DNA of 36,132 nucleotides from positions 1 to 36,132 of the forward strand of contig JAHYIW010000028.1 in the NCBI GenBank assembly GCA_019429445.1, written 5' to 3'. This DNA is from Desulfuromonadaceae bacterium. Lineage in GTDB: Bacteria > Desulfobacterota > Desulfuromonadia > Desulfuromonadales > JAHYIW01. Made by a program: the position numbers and the translations under genes. Within the stretch, counting starts at the first letter, position 1; the number at the start of each line of letters is the position of its first letter. The notes below the pieces were generated by a model. It saw only the letters and a program-made list of their open reading frames with translations. It did not search any database and was not told where the DNA came from. Below are positions 24,812-33,836 of the stretch, one piece after another.

Positions 24812-24968
24812 TTGATGGCGTCGCAAAAAGTCCGCCCTACGGCGTTACGCTGGTTTTTCAGGACCTCGACCTACCTGATGTAGGCCTTCGCCCCTGAAAA
24901 AACACCAAGCCTTGTAGGACGAAATTTTTGCTTAGCCATCTCATTCTTTTTTGCGAGTGCATCAAAAT
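24812..24968. mobile_element. MITE-like palindromic element upstream of hcp
   Basis: The ends are inverted copies: ATTGATGGCGTCGCAAAAA at the left and the complement of TTTTTGCGAGTGCATCAAAA at the right. The inner arms also pair (GGTTTTTCAGG with CCTGAAAAAACACC). The centre is a CCTAC-CTGAT-GTAGG hairpin. The element as a whole folds into one long imperfect hairpin and carries no gene. Its right end abuts a possible -35 of hcp. Only one copy is in this window, so mobility is inferred. Confidence 0.65.
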
Positions 24969-25018
24969 TGCTTCAAGTAAAAACCAGTGCTTAAAATCGA
25001 CAAATGTTCGTCCAATCG

Positions 25019-25046
25019 TTGTAATTCAACCACGATCGGATAAAAT
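25019..25046 (+). promoter_or_regulatory. Candidate hcp promoter
   Basis: TTGTAA (25019-25024) and TAAAAT (25041-25046) are spaced by 16 bp, about 35 bp before hcp. A second candidate is TTGCTT at 24968-24973 with TAAAAT at 24992-24997 (18 bp), whose -35 overlaps the end of the palindromic element. Confidence 0.4.
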
Positions 25047-25081
25047 TCTGATTCGATCAAACCAACCAAAGGAGATGAATC

Positions 25082-26701
25082 ATGTTTTGTTACCAATGTG
25101 AGCAAACGGCCAAAGGCACCGGCTGTGACAAAATCGGCGTTTGCGGCAAACAACCGGAAGTTTCCGATCTGCAGGATCTGCTGGTTTTTGCCCTCAAAGG
25201 GATCGGTTTCTGGGCAAACATCGCCCGCGCCAAGGGGGCCAGTGACAACGCCATCGACCGCTTTGTGATCGAGGGCTTGTTTACCACCGTCACCAATGTT
25301 GATTTTTCAGATGCAGCGATTGCCAAAATCATTCGTGAAGCCGTCGCCATGCGTGACAAAGCCAAGGCGCTGGCCGGTGGATATGCCGGGGCCATCCCGG
25401 AAGCTGCCAGCGATTGGCAGCCCGGCACAACGATTGCCGACATGGCAGCGCAAGGTGCCCGCCAGGGGGTGATCAATAAAACGATTGATCCCGACCTCAA
25501 TTCGGTGCAGAACATCATCCTGCTCGGCCTCAAAGGATATGCCGCTTATGCTGATCATGCCTTGATCCTCGGTCGTGAGAGCGAGGAAGTCTATGCCTTC
25601 ACTCACAAGGCACTCGCCGCCCAGCTCGACCCGACCCTCGACCTTAACGCACTGGTCGGTCTGGCACTTGAAACCGGTCGTATCAACCTGCTGACAATGG
25701 AACTGCTCAACACGGCTCACACCGATAGCTACGGTCATCCGGTACCGACTCCGGTACAACTCGGCACCAAGGCGGGTAAAGCCATCCTGGTCTCCGGCCA
25801 CGATCTGAAGATGCTCGAAGAGCTGCTCAAGCAAACCGAGGGCAAAGGGATCAATATCTACACCCACGGTGAGATGCTCCCCGCCCATGGTTATCCGGGA
25901 TTGAAGAAATATAACCATCTGGCCGGCAACTATGGTGGTGCCTGGCAGGATCAAGCCAAGGAATTTCCGGCATTTCCGGGAGCAATCATCTTTAATACCA
26001 ACTGTATCCAGAAACCGGCCGACAGCTATAAAGACCGCCTCTTCACCTGGGGCCTGGTGCAGTGGCCTGATGTCAAACATATCGACGGCTGGGATTTCTC
26101 GGAGGTGATCAAAACAGCCGAGGCGGGCGCGGGCTTCGCCGATAATCCGGGGCAGGAAATTCTCACCGGATTTGGTCACAACGCGGTCCTCAACGTGGCG
26201 GACAAGGTGATTGCCGCGGTAAAGAGCGGCGATATCCGCCACTTTTTCCTGGTCGGCGGTTGCGACGGTGCAAAATCAGGGCGTAACTACTATACTGATT
26301 TTGCCGAGCAGGCCCCGAAAGATACCGTTATTCTCACGCTGGCATGTGGTAAATATCGTTTCAACAAACTCGATCTCGGCGACATCGGCGGTATTCCACG
26401 CTTGCTTGACGTCGGCCAGTGTAACGATGCCTACTCTGCGGTGCAGATTGCCGTTGCTTTGGCCGGTGCCTTTGAATGCGGCGTCAACGATCTGCCGTTG
26501 AGTATGGTCCTCTCCTGGTACGAGCAAAAGGCGGTGGCAATCCTCCTCACCCTGCTGCACCTCGGGATCAAAGACATCCGTCTCGGACCCACACTCCCGG
26601 CGTTCATCACCCCCAACGTGCTCAACTTCCTGGTGGAGAACTACAACATTCAGCCCATCGGTGAAAGTGCCGCAGCGGATCTGAAAGCGATTCTCGGTTA
26701 A
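25082..26701 (+). CDS. hcp: Hybrid cluster protein (hydroxylamine reductase)
   Basis: The product is 539 residues, the usual Hcp length. The N-terminal Cys motif is C3-x2-C6-x8-C15-x5-C21 (CYQC...GC...VC), the [4Fe-4S] pattern of the class from anaerobes. Hybrid-cluster ligand regions are visible: 'ILVSGHDLKMLEELL', 'YTHGEMLPAHGYPGLKKY', 'FNTNCIQKP', 'FLVGGCDGAKSGRNYY', 'VILTLACGKYRFNKL' and 'LLDVGQCNDAYSAVQIA'. Hcp reduces hydroxylamine in vitro and acts as a nitric oxide reductase and in S-nitrosylation in E. coli. An ideal AAAGGAG precedes the ATG. No hcr reductase gene follows; the transcript ends at a strong terminator. It is the only plus-strand gene in the right two thirds. Confidence 0.97.
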   Translation: MFCYQCEQTAKGTGCDKIGVCGKQPEVSDLQDLLVFALKGIGFWANIARAKGASDNAIDRFVIEGLFTTVTNVDFSDAAIAKIIREAVAMRDKAKALAGGYAGAIPEAASDWQPGTTIADMAAQGARQGVINKTIDPDLNSVQNIILLGLKGYAAYADHALILGRESEEVYAFTHKALAAQLDPTLDLNALVGLALETGRINLLTMELLNTAHTDSYGHPVPTPVQLGTKAGKAILVSGHDLKMLEELLKQTEGKGINIYTHGEMLPAHGYPGLKKYNHLAGNYGGAWQDQAKEFPAFPGAIIFNTNCIQKPADSYKDRLFTWGLVQWPDVKHIDGWDFSEVIKTAEAGAGFADNPGQEILTGFGHNAVLNVADKVIAAVKSGDIRHFFLVGGCDGAKSGRNYYTDFAEQAPKDTVILTLACGKYRFNKLDLGDIGGIPRLLDVGQCNDAYSAVQIAVALAGAFECGVNDLPLSMVLSWYEQKAVAILLTLLHLGIKDIRLGPTLPAFITPNVLNFLVENYNIQPIGESAAADLKAILG

Positions 26702-26723
26702 TTGAGCTGACCTGACACACGAC

Positions 26724-26767
26724 AAAACGGGCGCGACCATAACGTAACGGTCGCGCCCGTTTTTTTT
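26724..26767 (+). terminator. Strong terminator after hcp
   Basis: A perfect 12-bp GC stem (26727-26738 with 26749-26760), a 10-nt loop and seven following T. The A run on the other side (26724-26727) gives only four U on the minus strand, so it may also weakly end the cus operon, whose last stop is 43 bp away. Confidence 0.93.
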
Positions 26768-26809
26768 ACACTGACATAGACGATAGATGTTTGTCAGCTC
26801 TTGCTGCGC

Positions 26810-27286
26810 TTAGTTGGGATGATACATGAACTTGAACTGGCGTTTCTTGCCATCGACCAGTTTACTCCCGACTTCCAGGGTGTACATCGTCCCGCCACTG
26901 AGGGTAATATCGGCTCCAAACTGTCCTTCCATCGGCATCAACCGTACCGGTTCACTCTTGTCGCCACTACGTTTAATCACCCGCACCGCGACCGATCCGC
27001 TGTCGATCACTGCACCGGTTGTTTGGTTAACAAACATGACCATAAGGTGATGGGTTTGCTCCATTCCCATCTTCGACATAACCTTGCTGACATCCTTGAG
27101 GTGCGCAGTGGCGGCAACCCCGTCAACAACGACTTGCGGCAGCATAATCATGTCAGCCGACATTTTCATACCTTCCATACCCTTCATGTCTGCGTGGTTC
27201 ATCCCTTCATGGTTCATCGCTTGCGCGGCCAGCGGCAGAGCAATCAGCAGTGCCAGGGTAATAACGATTTTGCGCATGTTCTTCAT
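26810..27286 (-). CDS. Met/His-rich periplasmic protein of the Cus operon
   Basis: The product is 158 residues from the ATG at 27286, with GGAGGAA at good spacing. A signal peptide spans residues 1-23 (IVITLALLIALPLAAQA). The mature N-terminus is a dense Met/His stretch with MNHEGMNHADMKGMEGMKMS, the kind of motif that binds Cu(I) or Ag(I). It is followed by a beta-rich domain ('LKDVSKVMSKMGMEQTHHL', 'LVDGKKRQFKFMYHPN'). It is not a CusF OB-fold by its visible motifs. Coming 42 bp after cusA in the same operon, it is probably a periplasmic metal chaperone or sponge; this is inference. Confidence 0.82.
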   Translation of the reverse strand: MKNMRKIVITLALLIALPLAAQAMNHEGMNHADMKGMEGMKMSADMIMLPQVVVDGVAATAHLKDVSKVMSKMGMEQTHHLMVMFVNQTTGAVIDSGSVAVRVIKRSGDKSEPVRLMPMEGQFGADITLSGGTMYTLEVGSKLVDGKKRQFKFMYHPN

Positions 27287-27327
27287 GATGTTTCCTCCGT
27301 GGTTTGTGTTGTCAGGTCGCTCCTGAT

Positions 27328-30300
27328 TCATTCGTGAATCTCCTGCATTGACGTCGGTTCAAGCTCTCTTTTCAGTGTCATGCCGCGCCACATAAAATAA
27401 ATAACCGGAAAAACAAGGAGCTCCATCAGCCCTGAGGTAATCACCCCGCCGACCATTGGCGCGGCAATCCGTTTCATGACATCGGCCCCGGCGCCGTGAC
27501 TCCACATGATTGGCACCAAACCCGCGATGATGACGCAGATGGTCATGATTTTGGGGCGAATCCGTTTGACGGCACCGTGATGAATCGCCTGGGTGAGGTC
27601 GCCAAAGTTCTGCATCCGGCCATTTTTCACCCACAGATCATAGGCCAGATCGAGGTAGAGGAGCATCACCACCCCGGTTTCGGCCGATATACCGGCCAGG
27701 GCGATGACCCCGACCCAGACCGCTACCGAGGTGTTGTAGCCAAGCAGGTAGAGGAACCAGAAGCAGCCGACCAGCGACAGTGGTAGGGCGAGAAAGATGA
27801 TCCCGGTTTTGATCAGGCTCCGGGTATTCGTATAAATAATAACCAGGATCACCAGCAGGGTCAGCGGAATGACCACTTTCAGCTTGGCCGCCGCCGCCTG
27901 CATGTATTCATACGAACCACTCCAGACAATATTGTAGCCGACCGGCAGGGTGATTTTCTCTGCGATGATCTTTTGGGCGTGGGCAACATAGGTGCCGACA
28001 TCAGTCCCTTTGAGATCGACATAGATCCAGGCGGTGCGCCGCGCGTTTTCGCTCTTGATCCCCGGCGGCCCTTTTTTGATGTGGATCGTGGCCACCTGCG
28101 ATATCGGGATATGCTTGCCCCCGGCAATCGGGACCAGCACCCGTTGCAACGCCTGCAAGTCGTTGCGATAGTCGCGCTGATAACGAATATTGACAGCATA
28201 GCGCTCCAGCCCCTCGACTGTCTGGGTGACGTTCATCCCGCCGATGGCACTCTTGATGATATCCTGAACATCGCCAACCGTCAGGCCGTAACGCGCCACC
28301 GCTTCCCGATCGATAGCGTAATCCAGATAGTTGCCACCGACCACCCGTTCGGAAAACGCACTCAATGTTCCGGGAATGTCTCTGACAATCGCCTCGATCT
28401 CTTCACCAAGCGCGGACAGGACTTCCAGGTCATCGCCCATGATCTTGATGCCGACCGGCGTTTTGATGCCGGTCGCCAGCATATCGATCCGGGTCTTGAT
28501 CGGCATGGTCCAGGCGTTGGTCAAACCGGGGAACTGAATAGCCTCGTTCAACGCGGTCTTCAATTCCTCAATGGTGATGGTCGACTCTTCGGGCCAGATC
28601 CAGCGCAGCGGTTTTTTGAACAGTTCCCAGGAATCGGACCAGCTGCTGTAGAAACGCTCTCTGGGGAGCGTGCGCCATGCGTCTTCCGACTTGAGCATGA
28701 TGGTCGTTTCGAGCATTGACAACGGCGCCGGATCGGTGGCGGTTTCAGCCCGGCCGACCTTGCCGAAGACATGATGCACCTCGGGAAACTGCCTGATGAT
28801 GCGGTCGGTCTGCTGCAACAACTCCTTGGCCTTGGTGATTGAAATCCCCGGCAAAGTGGTTGGCATGTAGAGCAGATCCCCCTCATAGAGCGGTGGCATG
28901 AATTCGCTGCCCATCTGCTTCAGCGGAATGATGCTGGTCAGGGTAATCGCCAGCGCGACAACCAGTACCGGCCAGCGCCACTTGAGAACAAAATCGACCA
29001 CCGGATGATAAAGACGGATCATGATCCGGTTGATCGGGTTTTTGGCTTCATCAGGGATTTTTCCCCGGATGAACCACCCCATCAACACCGGCACCAGGGT
29101 GACTGACAGCAGCGCTGCGCCGGCCATGGCGTAGGTCTTGGTGTAGGCCAACGGCTTGAACATCCGCCCCGACTGTTCCCCGAGGGCAAAAACCGGCAAG
29201 AACGAAACGGTGATAACCAGCAGTGAATAAAAGAGCGCGGGCCCTACCTCTTTTGAGGAATTGGCAATGATCTCCCAGTGCGGCAGCTTGCCGCGGTCGC
29301 GTTCGAGATGCTTGTGGCCATTCTCGATCATGATGATCGCCGCGTCGATCATCGCGCCGATGGCGATGGCAATGCCGCCAAGGCTCATGATGTTGGCATT
29401 GATCCCCTGAAAATACATAATGATGAACGCAAACAGAATCGCAATCGGCAAGGTGACGATCGCCACCAGGGCACTGGAAAAATGGAACAGGAAGATGGCC
29501 GTGACGATGGCCACAATGATACTTTCCTCGATCAGCTTCTCGGTAAGCGTATCAACCGCGCGTTCGATCAGCCCGGAGCGGTCATAGACCGTCTTGATGG
29601 TGACGCCTTCAGGAAGCCCCGCCTTGAGCTGCTCCAGTTTGGTTTTGACCGCCGCGATGGTATCGAGGGCGTTCTCACCGACCCGCATGATGACCACCCC
29701 GCCGACCACTTCGCCCTCACCATCCAGTTCGGCCAGCCCCCGCCGCAACTCGGGACCGATGGACACCCGGGCCAGATCGCGTACCTGGATCGGCGTACCA
29801 CGGCTGTCGGTACCGACGACGACGCTCTCGATGTCCTGAATCGATTGCAGGTAACCCAGCCCCCGCACCATGAATTCGGTCTCGGCCATTTCGATCAACC
29901 GTCCGCCGACATCATTGTTGGAGCGCTGGACCGCTTTTTTGATCTGCGGAATGGTGAGATGGTAGGCCAGCAACCGGTCCGGATCGACTTCGATCTGGTA
30001 CTGTTTGACATAGCCACCGATTGCAGCAACTTCCGCAACCCCCTTGACGCTGGTCAACTCGTAGCGCAGAAACCAGTCTTGTAGCGAACGCAGTTCCTGC
30101 AAATTGTGCCGGTCACTTTCCAGAACATATTCATAGACCCAGCCGACGCCGGTCGCATCCGGGCCAAGACTTGGCGTCACTCCGGCAGGGAGGCGTCCGG
30201 CAGCATAATTGAGATATTCGAGCACCCGCGAACGGGCCCAGTAGAGATCGGTGCCGTCGTCAAAAATAATATACACGAACGACAGGCCGAAGAAGGAATA

Positions 30301-30552
30301 GCCGCGTACCGTTTTTGCGCCGGGAACGGCCAGCATCTGGGTGGTCAGCGGGTAGGTGATCTGGTCTTCAACAACCTGTGGGGCTTGTCCCGGAAACTCG
30401 GTAAAGATGATCACCTGCACATCGGAAAGATCGGGAATGGCATCGATCGGCGTGTTGAGCATGGCATAGGTGCCACCGACAACGATGAACACTGTCAACA
30501 TGACCACCAAAAACTTATTATAGATCGACCAATCGATGATTTTCTCTAGCAT
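27328..30552 (-). CDS. cusA: CusA/CzcA-family RND efflux pump (Cu/Ag type)
   Basis: The product is 1074 residues, a heavy-metal RND pump driven by the proton gradient. It begins 'MLEKIIDWSIYNKFLVVML' with TM1. Family signatures are 'DAIPDLSDVQVIIFTEFPGQ', 'GYSFFGLSFVYIIFDDGTDL', 'GAMIDAAIIMIENGHKHLER' and 'EFMPPLYEGDLLYMP'. 'TMPIKTRIDMLATGIKTPVG' and 'ALAGISAETGVVMLLYLDLA' follow. The Cu/Ag subtype is suggested by the methionines in 'NAWTMPIKTRIDMLATGI'. AAGGGACTG precedes the ATG. It follows cusB by 42 bp. Confidence 0.95.
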   Translation of the reverse strand: MLEKIIDWSIYNKFLVVMLTVFIVVGGTYAMLNTPIDAIPDLSDVQVIIFTEFPGQAPQVVEDQITYPLTTQMLAVPGAKTVRGYSFFGLSFVYIIFDDGTDLYWARSRVLEYLNYAAGRLPAGVTPSLGPDATGVGWVYEYVLESDRHNLQELRSLQDWFLRYELTSVKGVAEVAAIGGYVKQYQIEVDPDRLLAYHLTIPQIKKAVQRSNNDVGGRLIEMAETEFMVRGLGYLQSIQDIESVVVGTDSRGTPIQVRDLARVSIGPELRRGLAELDGEGEVVGGVVIMRVGENALDTIAAVKTKLEQLKAGLPEGVTIKTVYDRSGLIERAVDTLTEKLIEESIIVAIVTAIFLFHFSSALVAIVTLPIAILFAFIIMYFQGINANIMSLGGIAIAIGAMIDAAIIMIENGHKHLERDRGKLPHWEIIANSSKEVGPALFYSLLVITVSFLPVFALGEQSGRMFKPLAYTKTYAMAGAALLSVTLVPVLMGWFIRGKIPDEAKNPINRIMIRLYHPVVDFVLKWRWPVLVVALAITLTSIIPLKQMGSEFMPPLYEGDLLYMPTTLPGISITKAKELLQQTDRIIRQFPEVHHVFGKVGRAETATDPAPLSMLETTIMLKSEDAWRTLPRERFYSSWSDSWELFKKPLRWIWPEESTITIEELKTALNEAIQFPGLTNAWTMPIKTRIDMLATGIKTPVGIKIMGDDLEVLSALGEEIEAIVRDIPGTLSAFSERVVGGNYLDYAIDREAVARYGLTVGDVQDIIKSAIGGMNVTQTVEGLERYAVNIRYQRDYRNDLQALQRVLVPIAGGKHIPISQVATIHIKKGPPGIKSENARRTAWIYVDLKGTDVGTYVAHAQKIIAEKITLPVGYNIVWSGSYEYMQAAAAKLKVVIPLTLLVILVIIYTNTRSLIKTGIIFLALPLSLVGCFWFLYLLGYNTSVAVWVGVIALAGISAETGVVMLLYLDLAYDLWVKNGRMQNFGDLTQAIHHGAVKRIRPKIMTICVIIAGLVPIMWSHGAGADVMKRIAAPMVGGVITSGLMELLVFPVIYFMWRGMTLKRELEPTSMQEIHE

Positions 30553-30594
30553 ATCAGTCCCTTATCCGCAAAAAATATTTCACCCTCTGCGGGG

Positions 30595-32082
30595 TTATTT
30601 GAAAAGATCATCAAGTTTTTCAGCTGACGTGTTGGCGGGCTTATCGTCCGAAAACAGATCATCAGCGGTGGCGTCAGCCCCCTGCCCCGAGCCGGTCTGT
30701 GGTGGTGGGTCCTTGCGTTTCAGCATTTTGGCGATGGCTTCACGCAGCTTGCTCTCCGAATCGAGCATGAACTGGGCGCTGGTAACGACCTGTTCTCCCT
30801 CAAGCAACCCTTGCACGATCTCGATATTTCCCGCTTCGCCCTGCAATCCGGTTTTGACTTGACGCGGTTCAAACTTGCCGTCGCCCAGAGCCACAAACAC
30901 GGTCTGTTTCTCTCCGGAATGCAGCACCGCTTCGACCGGAATGGTCAGGGCGCCCGCCACGCTCTCCGATTCGAGCCGCACATTGACGTACATATCCGGT
31001 TTCAGGATAAAGTCAGGGTTTTTGAGTTCGAAGCGGGCCTTGACGGTGCGCGTCTTCGGTTCAACATACGGATAGATATAACTGATGACACTTTCGACCG
31101 GCTCACTGCCGACATAGGGCAAGATAATCTTCCCCTGCTGACCAACCTTGACCCAGGGCATCTCATATTCATAGATATCGGCATACACCCAGACCTGAGA
31201 AATATCGGAGAGGACCAGCAGCTCCATACCGCTTTTGATAAACTGCCCTTCCTTGACCATTTTCATCGTCACAATGCCGTCGTAGGGCGCGTAAAGGGTC
31301 AAGTTTTTAACCACCTCGCCACTTTTTTCGAGCCGGTTAATCTGTCGGCTGCTGATATCCCAAAGCGCAAGACGTCGCCGCGAGGCGTCAAGCAGGCGGT
31401 CGGCACTCTCGGCAATCGAAGGGAAAGGTGACCGCGAAAGGGATAATTTATTGTTGAGGGCGAGCAGAAACTCTTCCTGCGCACTGACCAGCTGCGGGCT
31501 GTAGATGTCGAGCAGCTTCGCGCCTTGTTTCACGAATTGCCCGGTTTCGTTGACATAGAGTCGTTCTACCCAGCCGTCGATTTTACTGTTAATGGAAAAC
31601 TGCCTTGATTCATCATACGTCACCGTGCCGACCGTCCGAATCGTCCGCGTCAGGTCGTTGCGGGTCACCGGGGCGACGCGCACCCCCATATTCTGCGACG
31701 TCACCGGATCGATGGAAATAACCGTACCGGTCGCGGTCTCATCTTCGTAAACCGGGACAAGATCCATCCCCATGGGAGATTTGCCCGGCTCATCGCGGAT
31801 ATAGGTCGGATCCATCGGTGCCGCCCAGTACTTGATCTTGCGCTCACCGGTCGGCTTGGCTGCTGCTGCTGCGCCGGTCGCTTTCACCGGGGTCAGATCC
31901 ATGCCGCAGATCGGGCACTGCCCCGGTTCATCGGTGATGATCATCGGATGCATGCCACAGGTGTACTGCTGCTCGGCGGCATAAGCAGTCCCAACGTGCT
32001 GATGAGCAGGGGGCAGCGAGGCACTGCCGAGGACCAGTGCCGTTCCAAGGAGTAACGATAAAATCAATAAACGTGGACGCAT
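30595..32082 (-). CDS. cusB: CusB-like RND periplasmic adaptor with N-terminal metal-binding domain
   Basis: The product is 495 residues. It starts with a signal peptide, then a heavy-metal-binding domain 'YTCGMHPMIITDEPGQCPIC' followed by 'GMDLTPV'. A degenerate second copy follows at about residues 84-112 ('KYWAAPMDPTYIRDEPGKSP', 'MGMDLVPVYE'), which lacks the cysteines but keeps the methionines. The membrane-fusion core is recognisable: 'GVRVAPVTRNDLTRTIRTVG', 'GWVERLYVNETGQFVKQGAK', 'LYAPYDGIVTMKMVKEGQFI' and 'ISQVWVYADIYEYEMPWVK'. An Asp-rich C-terminal tail ends 'SAEKLDDLFK'. The ATG shares one base with the cusC stop and has AAGGAG upstream. Confidence 0.94.
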   Translation of the reverse strand: MRPRLLILSLLLGTALVLGSASLPPAHQHVGTAYAAEQQYTCGMHPMIITDEPGQCPICGMDLTPVKATGAAAAAKPTGERKIKYWAAPMDPTYIRDEPGKSPMGMDLVPVYEDETATGTVISIDPVTSQNMGVRVAPVTRNDLTRTIRTVGTVTYDESRQFSINSKIDGWVERLYVNETGQFVKQGAKLLDIYSPQLVSAQEEFLLALNNKLSLSRSPFPSIAESADRLLDASRRRLALWDISSRQINRLEKSGEVVKNLTLYAPYDGIVTMKMVKEGQFIKSGMELLVLSDISQVWVYADIYEYEMPWVKVGQQGKIILPYVGSEPVESVISYIYPYVEPKTRTVKARFELKNPDFILKPDMYVNVRLESESVAGALTIPVEAVLHSGEKQTVFVALGDGKFEPRQVKTGLQGEAGNIEIVQGLLEGEQVVTSAQFMLDSESKLREAIAKMLKRKDPPPQTGSGQGADATADDLFSDDKPANTSAEKLDDLFK

Positions 32083-33368
32083 TACAGCTCCTTATTGGTG
32101 GACAAATCGAGATTGCCACCGACGGTGGCTTCGAGCTGGGCGAGGGTGCGCAGGTAGTCGGCCGTGGCACGATGGAGCCCGAGTTGATAACGGTCAAGGG
32201 TCAACAGGCTGTCAAGCAGACCGATAAAGGTCAAATCTCCGACCTGATAGGCGATCAATCCGACATCGATAACCTGTTGGGCCTGGGGAATGATGCCACT
32301 GCGGTAGAGCTCGATCTGGGTCAGATTCTTTTCAATTTGCGCCTGATAATCGCGCACGGTCGCCCGTAAACTGTTTTCAAAATCTGTCCGTTGACGACGC
32401 GCCAGCGCTGCTCCATCTTCCGCTTCGGCGACTGCCGCAACCCGTTTTTTGCGATAAATCGGCAGATTGATACTTACCCCGGTGCTGATGAAATCGGTGC
32501 CGGAAACGCGGTCCCCTGGAGCCTCATCGCGGAAACGATAGCCAACCCAAAGATTGAAGTCAGGGTAAGAATCAAGGGACGCGAAACGCCGTTTAGCACC
32601 GTAGCTGTCGATCAATGCCTGATATGCGGCAAACAGCGGACGCTGCTGACGGGCAACCGCGTAGAGCGCGGCGGCGTCGATCTCGACCGGGTGGATGGCC
32701 AGTTGTTCAGGCACGTCAATATCGCCCTCATCCGTCCCGATCAGCCTGCGCAGTTCTGCCGCAAGAGACGCCTGTTGTTGTTGCAAGGCATAACGCCGGT
32801 CAAGAAATCGTGATTGTTCGAGCTGTGCTTTGAGTACATCCTGTTGCCGACCGCTGCCGACCGCATAACGGGTTTCCGTCAACCTGGCAATATCGCCGAG
32901 CAGGAGCAGGGTGCGCTCGGTGACATCAATCGCGCGCTCGACATAGTAACGCTGGTACCAGACTGATTTAATCTTGCCCGCCAGCTGCAAACGGGCATCT
33001 TCATAAACGCCCTGGTACCACAGCGCCTGGTGCCGCGCCGCTTCTCCCTTTGCGGCCAGCTTGCCGGGGAACGGAAAAGCCTGATCAATGCGTAAATCGT
33101 TACCGGTCATCGGTGTCTCGTCGCTGGCCAGCGAGTCGATCGGATAGCTGGAAAACGCAAATGAAAGCTTGGGATCCGCGAAACTCTCTGCCTGGTCAAC
33201 TTTTTTCCCGAACATCTGCCAGCGCGCCTTGGCGGCCTGTAATTCAGGATTGCTGAGCAGTGCACTTTCGACCAGATCATCAAGTGAACGAGCCGCGAGT
33301 GCCGGTGTCGTGATGAGAAACAGCAACCCGATAACCAAAACATGTATGCTCTTCTTAACGTGATTCAT
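32082..33368 (-). CDS. CusC-like outer-membrane efflux protein (TolC family)
   Basis: The product is 428 residues from the ATG at 33368. A signal peptide spans about residues 1-25 (VLVIGLLFLITTPALAA). The mature protein is a TolC-type helical barrel with two repeats of long helices: 'SLDDLVESALLSNPELQAAK', 'RLTETRYAVGSGRQQDVLKA' and 'GLIAYQVGDLTFIGLLDSLL'. No lipobox Cys is visible. A longer frame up to 33434 has no better initiation site. It is the first gene of the cus operon and forms the outer-membrane channel for CusA-CusB. Confidence 0.9.
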   Translation of the reverse strand: MNHVKKSIHVLVIGLLFLITTPALAARSLDDLVESALLSNPELQAAKARWQMFGKKVDQAESFADPKLSFAFSSYPIDSLASDETPMTGNDLRIDQAFPFPGKLAAKGEAARHQALWYQGVYEDARLQLAGKIKSVWYQRYYVERAIDVTERTLLLLGDIARLTETRYAVGSGRQQDVLKAQLEQSRFLDRRYALQQQQASLAAELRRLIGTDEGDIDVPEQLAIHPVEIDAAALYAVARQQRPLFAAYQALIDSYGAKRRFASLDSYPDFNLWVGYRFRDEAPGDRVSGTDFISTGVSINLPIYRKKRVAAVAEAEDGAALARRQRTDFENSLRATVRDYQAQIEKNLTQIELYRSGIIPQAQQVIDVGLIAYQVGDLTFIGLLDSLLTLDRYQLGLHRATADYLRTLAQLEATVGGNLDLSTNKEL

Positions 33369-33477
33369 AACGCGACGTATCCCCTGGTTTTGATCATCTT
33401 CCTCTAACGTGTAACATGGGCATCTATACAGCACGCCCTGTGCCGATCAAAAAATGCATTTATTTTCAGTAGATTAG

Positions 33478-33523
33478 ATCATAGCGCAGATACACCATTG
33501 ATCAATGTAAACAATAGTCTACA
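33478..33523 (-). promoter_or_regulatory. Cus operon promoter with two operator-like dyads
   Basis: On the minus strand TTGATC (33505-33500) and TATGAT (33483-33478) are 16 bp apart. A perfect 12-bp palindrome, CATTGATCAATG, spans 33496-33507 over the -35. Next to it (33506-33523) is a 7-bp inverted repeat, TGTAAAC-AATA-GTCTACA, with one mismatch. These could be sites for a metal-responsive regulator; no regulator gene of the CueR, CusR or CopY type is in the window. Confidence 0.5.
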
Positions 33524-33541
33524 ACTCTTTTGATGAATATT

Positions 33542-33832
33542 CTACACCTGCGCTCTGCTGCCGCATGCCGGACAATAGTGCCAAAAGGGGTAGAGACGCA
33601 GCCCGCAACCACACTGCAGCTTCCTTTCGCGAATGACACGAGCTCTCTTCATCAGCAGTAAAATCACCACCATGAGCAGGTTAAGACTGAGCAGGACATA
33701 ACCGGGGAGCCCCAGAGTCAGCAAGGTGTGCAACGTACAACGACCGCAACTGAGCGACCACACATTATAACCGGTGACACTCACCCCGACCACCAGGGCG
33801 CAAAGAAGAATCAACCGGGAGCGGCGCTTCAT
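33542..33832 (-). CDS. Small membrane protein with C-terminal zinc ribbon
   Basis: The product is 96 residues from the ATG at 33832, with GAAGG just upstream. Two hydrophobic segments lie at about residues 6-24 (LILLCALVVGVSVTGYNVW) and 44-61 (GYVLLSLNLLMVVILLLM). Between them is a Cys pair in 'LSCGRCTLHTL'. The C-terminus is a zinc ribbon: 'LQCGCGLRLYPFWHYCPACG'. It starts 4 bp after the preceding zinc-ribbon gene and ends the DUF2318-ABC operon. No named family recognised. Confidence 0.75.
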   Translation of the reverse strand: MKRRSRLILLCALVVGVSVTGYNVWSLSCGRCTLHTLLTLGLPGYVLLSLNLLMVVILLLMKRARVIRERKLQCGCGLRLYPFWHYCPACGSRAQV

Positions 33833-33836
33833 GCCT

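Noticed and set aside
24962-25153. 63-aa minus-strand frame before hcp
   Set aside because: It overlaps the hcp start and promoter region on the opposite strand and has no family resemblance.
26810-27331. Longer start (173 aa) for the Met-rich protein
   Set aside because: The ATG at 27286 has an ideal Shine-Dalgarno and starts a normal signal peptide; the longer frame overlaps the end of cusA.
29278-30084. 268-aa plus-strand open frame
   Set aside because: Antisense to cusA; long open antisense frames are expected in GC-rich coding DNA.
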